A DNA stretch of 41,875 nt from an uncultured Bacteroidota bacterium (lineage in GTDB: Bacteria > Bacteroidota > Bacteroidia > Chitinophagales > Chitinophagaceae). The notes below the pieces were generated by a model that did not search any database, was not told where the DNA came from, and saw only the letters and a program-made list of their open reading frames with translations. A program made the translations under genes and the position numbers. The stretch covers positions 1-41,875 of the forward strand of contig CAINOI010000027.1 of assembly GCA_903851465.1 (NCBI GenBank), given 5' to 3'. Every line of letters begins with the position of its first letter. Position 1 is the stretch's first letter. Of the stretch, positions 41,552 to 41,875 are shown piece after piece.

Positions 41552-41622
41552 GTATATCTTAATCAGTTTATAAAATCTCTTAGTTCTTTTTATTTATATC
41601 CAAAGTGCAAAAGCCTTGGCTT

Positions 41623-41875
41623 CTACATCGAAACTTGCCCCACAAGTTTCTCTTCTTCCTTATCATAAGTACCAAACCACCAATCTTCTTCAGCAACTTG
41701 CACATCTGTTTCAACTGCACCGTTTGCTTTTAATAAAGCCAATAAATCATCGGTGTTTGTTTTATCAGTACACTCAATCGCCATTACAAATAAATCGTCT
41801 GTTGCTCTTTTGTGGAAGTGGTGCTTCTTCACACCTGGTGCCAATTGACATAGGTAACAGAAAGTTAACACCATA
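41623..41875 (-). CDS. actD: Alternative complex III subunit ActD, C-terminal part (cut by window edge)
   Basis: Only the last 83 codons are in the window. They match the C-terminus of DUF3341/ActD, a two-helix membrane subunit: LTFCYLCQLAPGVKKHHFHK, then RATDDLFVMAIECTDKTNTD, then LLALLKANGAVETDVQVAEE. The Met at the window edge is not necessarily the start; the full protein is normally about 170-200 residues. The rest of the Act genes (ActA-C) should lie just to the right. Confidence 0.88.
   Translation of the reverse strand, partial: MVLTFCYLCQLAPGVKKHHFHKRATDDLFVMAIECTDKTNTDDLLALLKANGAVETDVQVAEEDWWFGTYDKEEEKLVGQVSM

Noticed and set aside
1..41875. CRISPR arrays, tRNA genes, insertion sequences, prophage or attachment sites
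   Set aside because: No regularly spaced repeats, cloverleaf-like sequences, transposase or phage genes, or terminal inverted repeats were found by eye.

Overview
The window is AT-rich chromosomal DNA of a Bacteroidota bacterium, most likely a Chitinophagaceae-type aerobe (inference from gene content; no rRNA is present to place it). Pointers are the SusC/SusD pair, an Oar-like TonB-dependent receptor, an alternative complex III (Act) cluster joined to an aa3-type oxidase cluster, a two-gene style transketolase, start sites with little Shine-Dalgarno signal, and repeated TAnnTTTG boxes, the Bacteroidota -7 promoter element. I see no tRNA, rRNA, CRISPR array, insertion sequence or prophage.

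Left part (1-13.7 kb): mostly housekeeping genes. They are a membrane-anchored AraC-type regulator, Bcp peroxiredoxin, an N-terminal half of CarB, the C-terminal half of a split transketolase, PdxH, heme A synthase, RNase HII (TTG start), a YciO/Sua5-type protein, a LuxR-type regulator with a degenerate receiver, the beta subunit of a 2-oxoacid:ferredoxin oxidoreductase, a family 2 glycosyltransferase, a MarR regulator next to a VLCAD-like acyl-CoA dehydrogenase, and an Lrp/AsnC regulator. Several enzymes here lack their expected partner gene (CarB C-half, transketolase N-half, KorA).

Middle part (13.9-29.2 kb): accessory functions. A bacterial pentameric ligand-gated ion channel homologue is followed by a two-gene molybdenum hydroxylase that lacks the usual FAD subunit, a flavin-reductase-like protein, and a small fructan-type utilization locus (GH32, a secreted unknown, SusD, SusC) with a terminator inside it. 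A divergent Oar-like TonB-dependent receptor follows.

Right part (29.3-41.9 kb): four rightward genes (FAD-dependent oxidoreductase, TrmB, a DUF5522 protein, a cysteine-less alkyltransferase-like protein). They converge on a long leftward respiratory cluster: ActD (partial), ActE, ActF, CtaC, CtaD, CtaB, two subunit III proteins, subunit IV, SCO, a 37-residue membrane protein not previously called, and DUF420/CtaM. This cluster would carry electrons from quinol through alternative complex III and cytochrome c to O2, with its own heme and copper assembly factors. CtaA sits apart at 5-6 kb.

The strongest surprises are: CtaD, the catalytic oxidase subunit, carries one in-frame TAA where Leu is expected; CarB stops exactly at its half-way domain boundary and abuts an orphan transketolase half; a ligand-gated ion channel gene is present; an undescribed 37-residue gene is packed between SCO and DUF420; the DUF420 protein contains an EF-hand-like loop; and several -7 boxes lie 4-5 nt before ATG, suggesting leaderless mRNAs.
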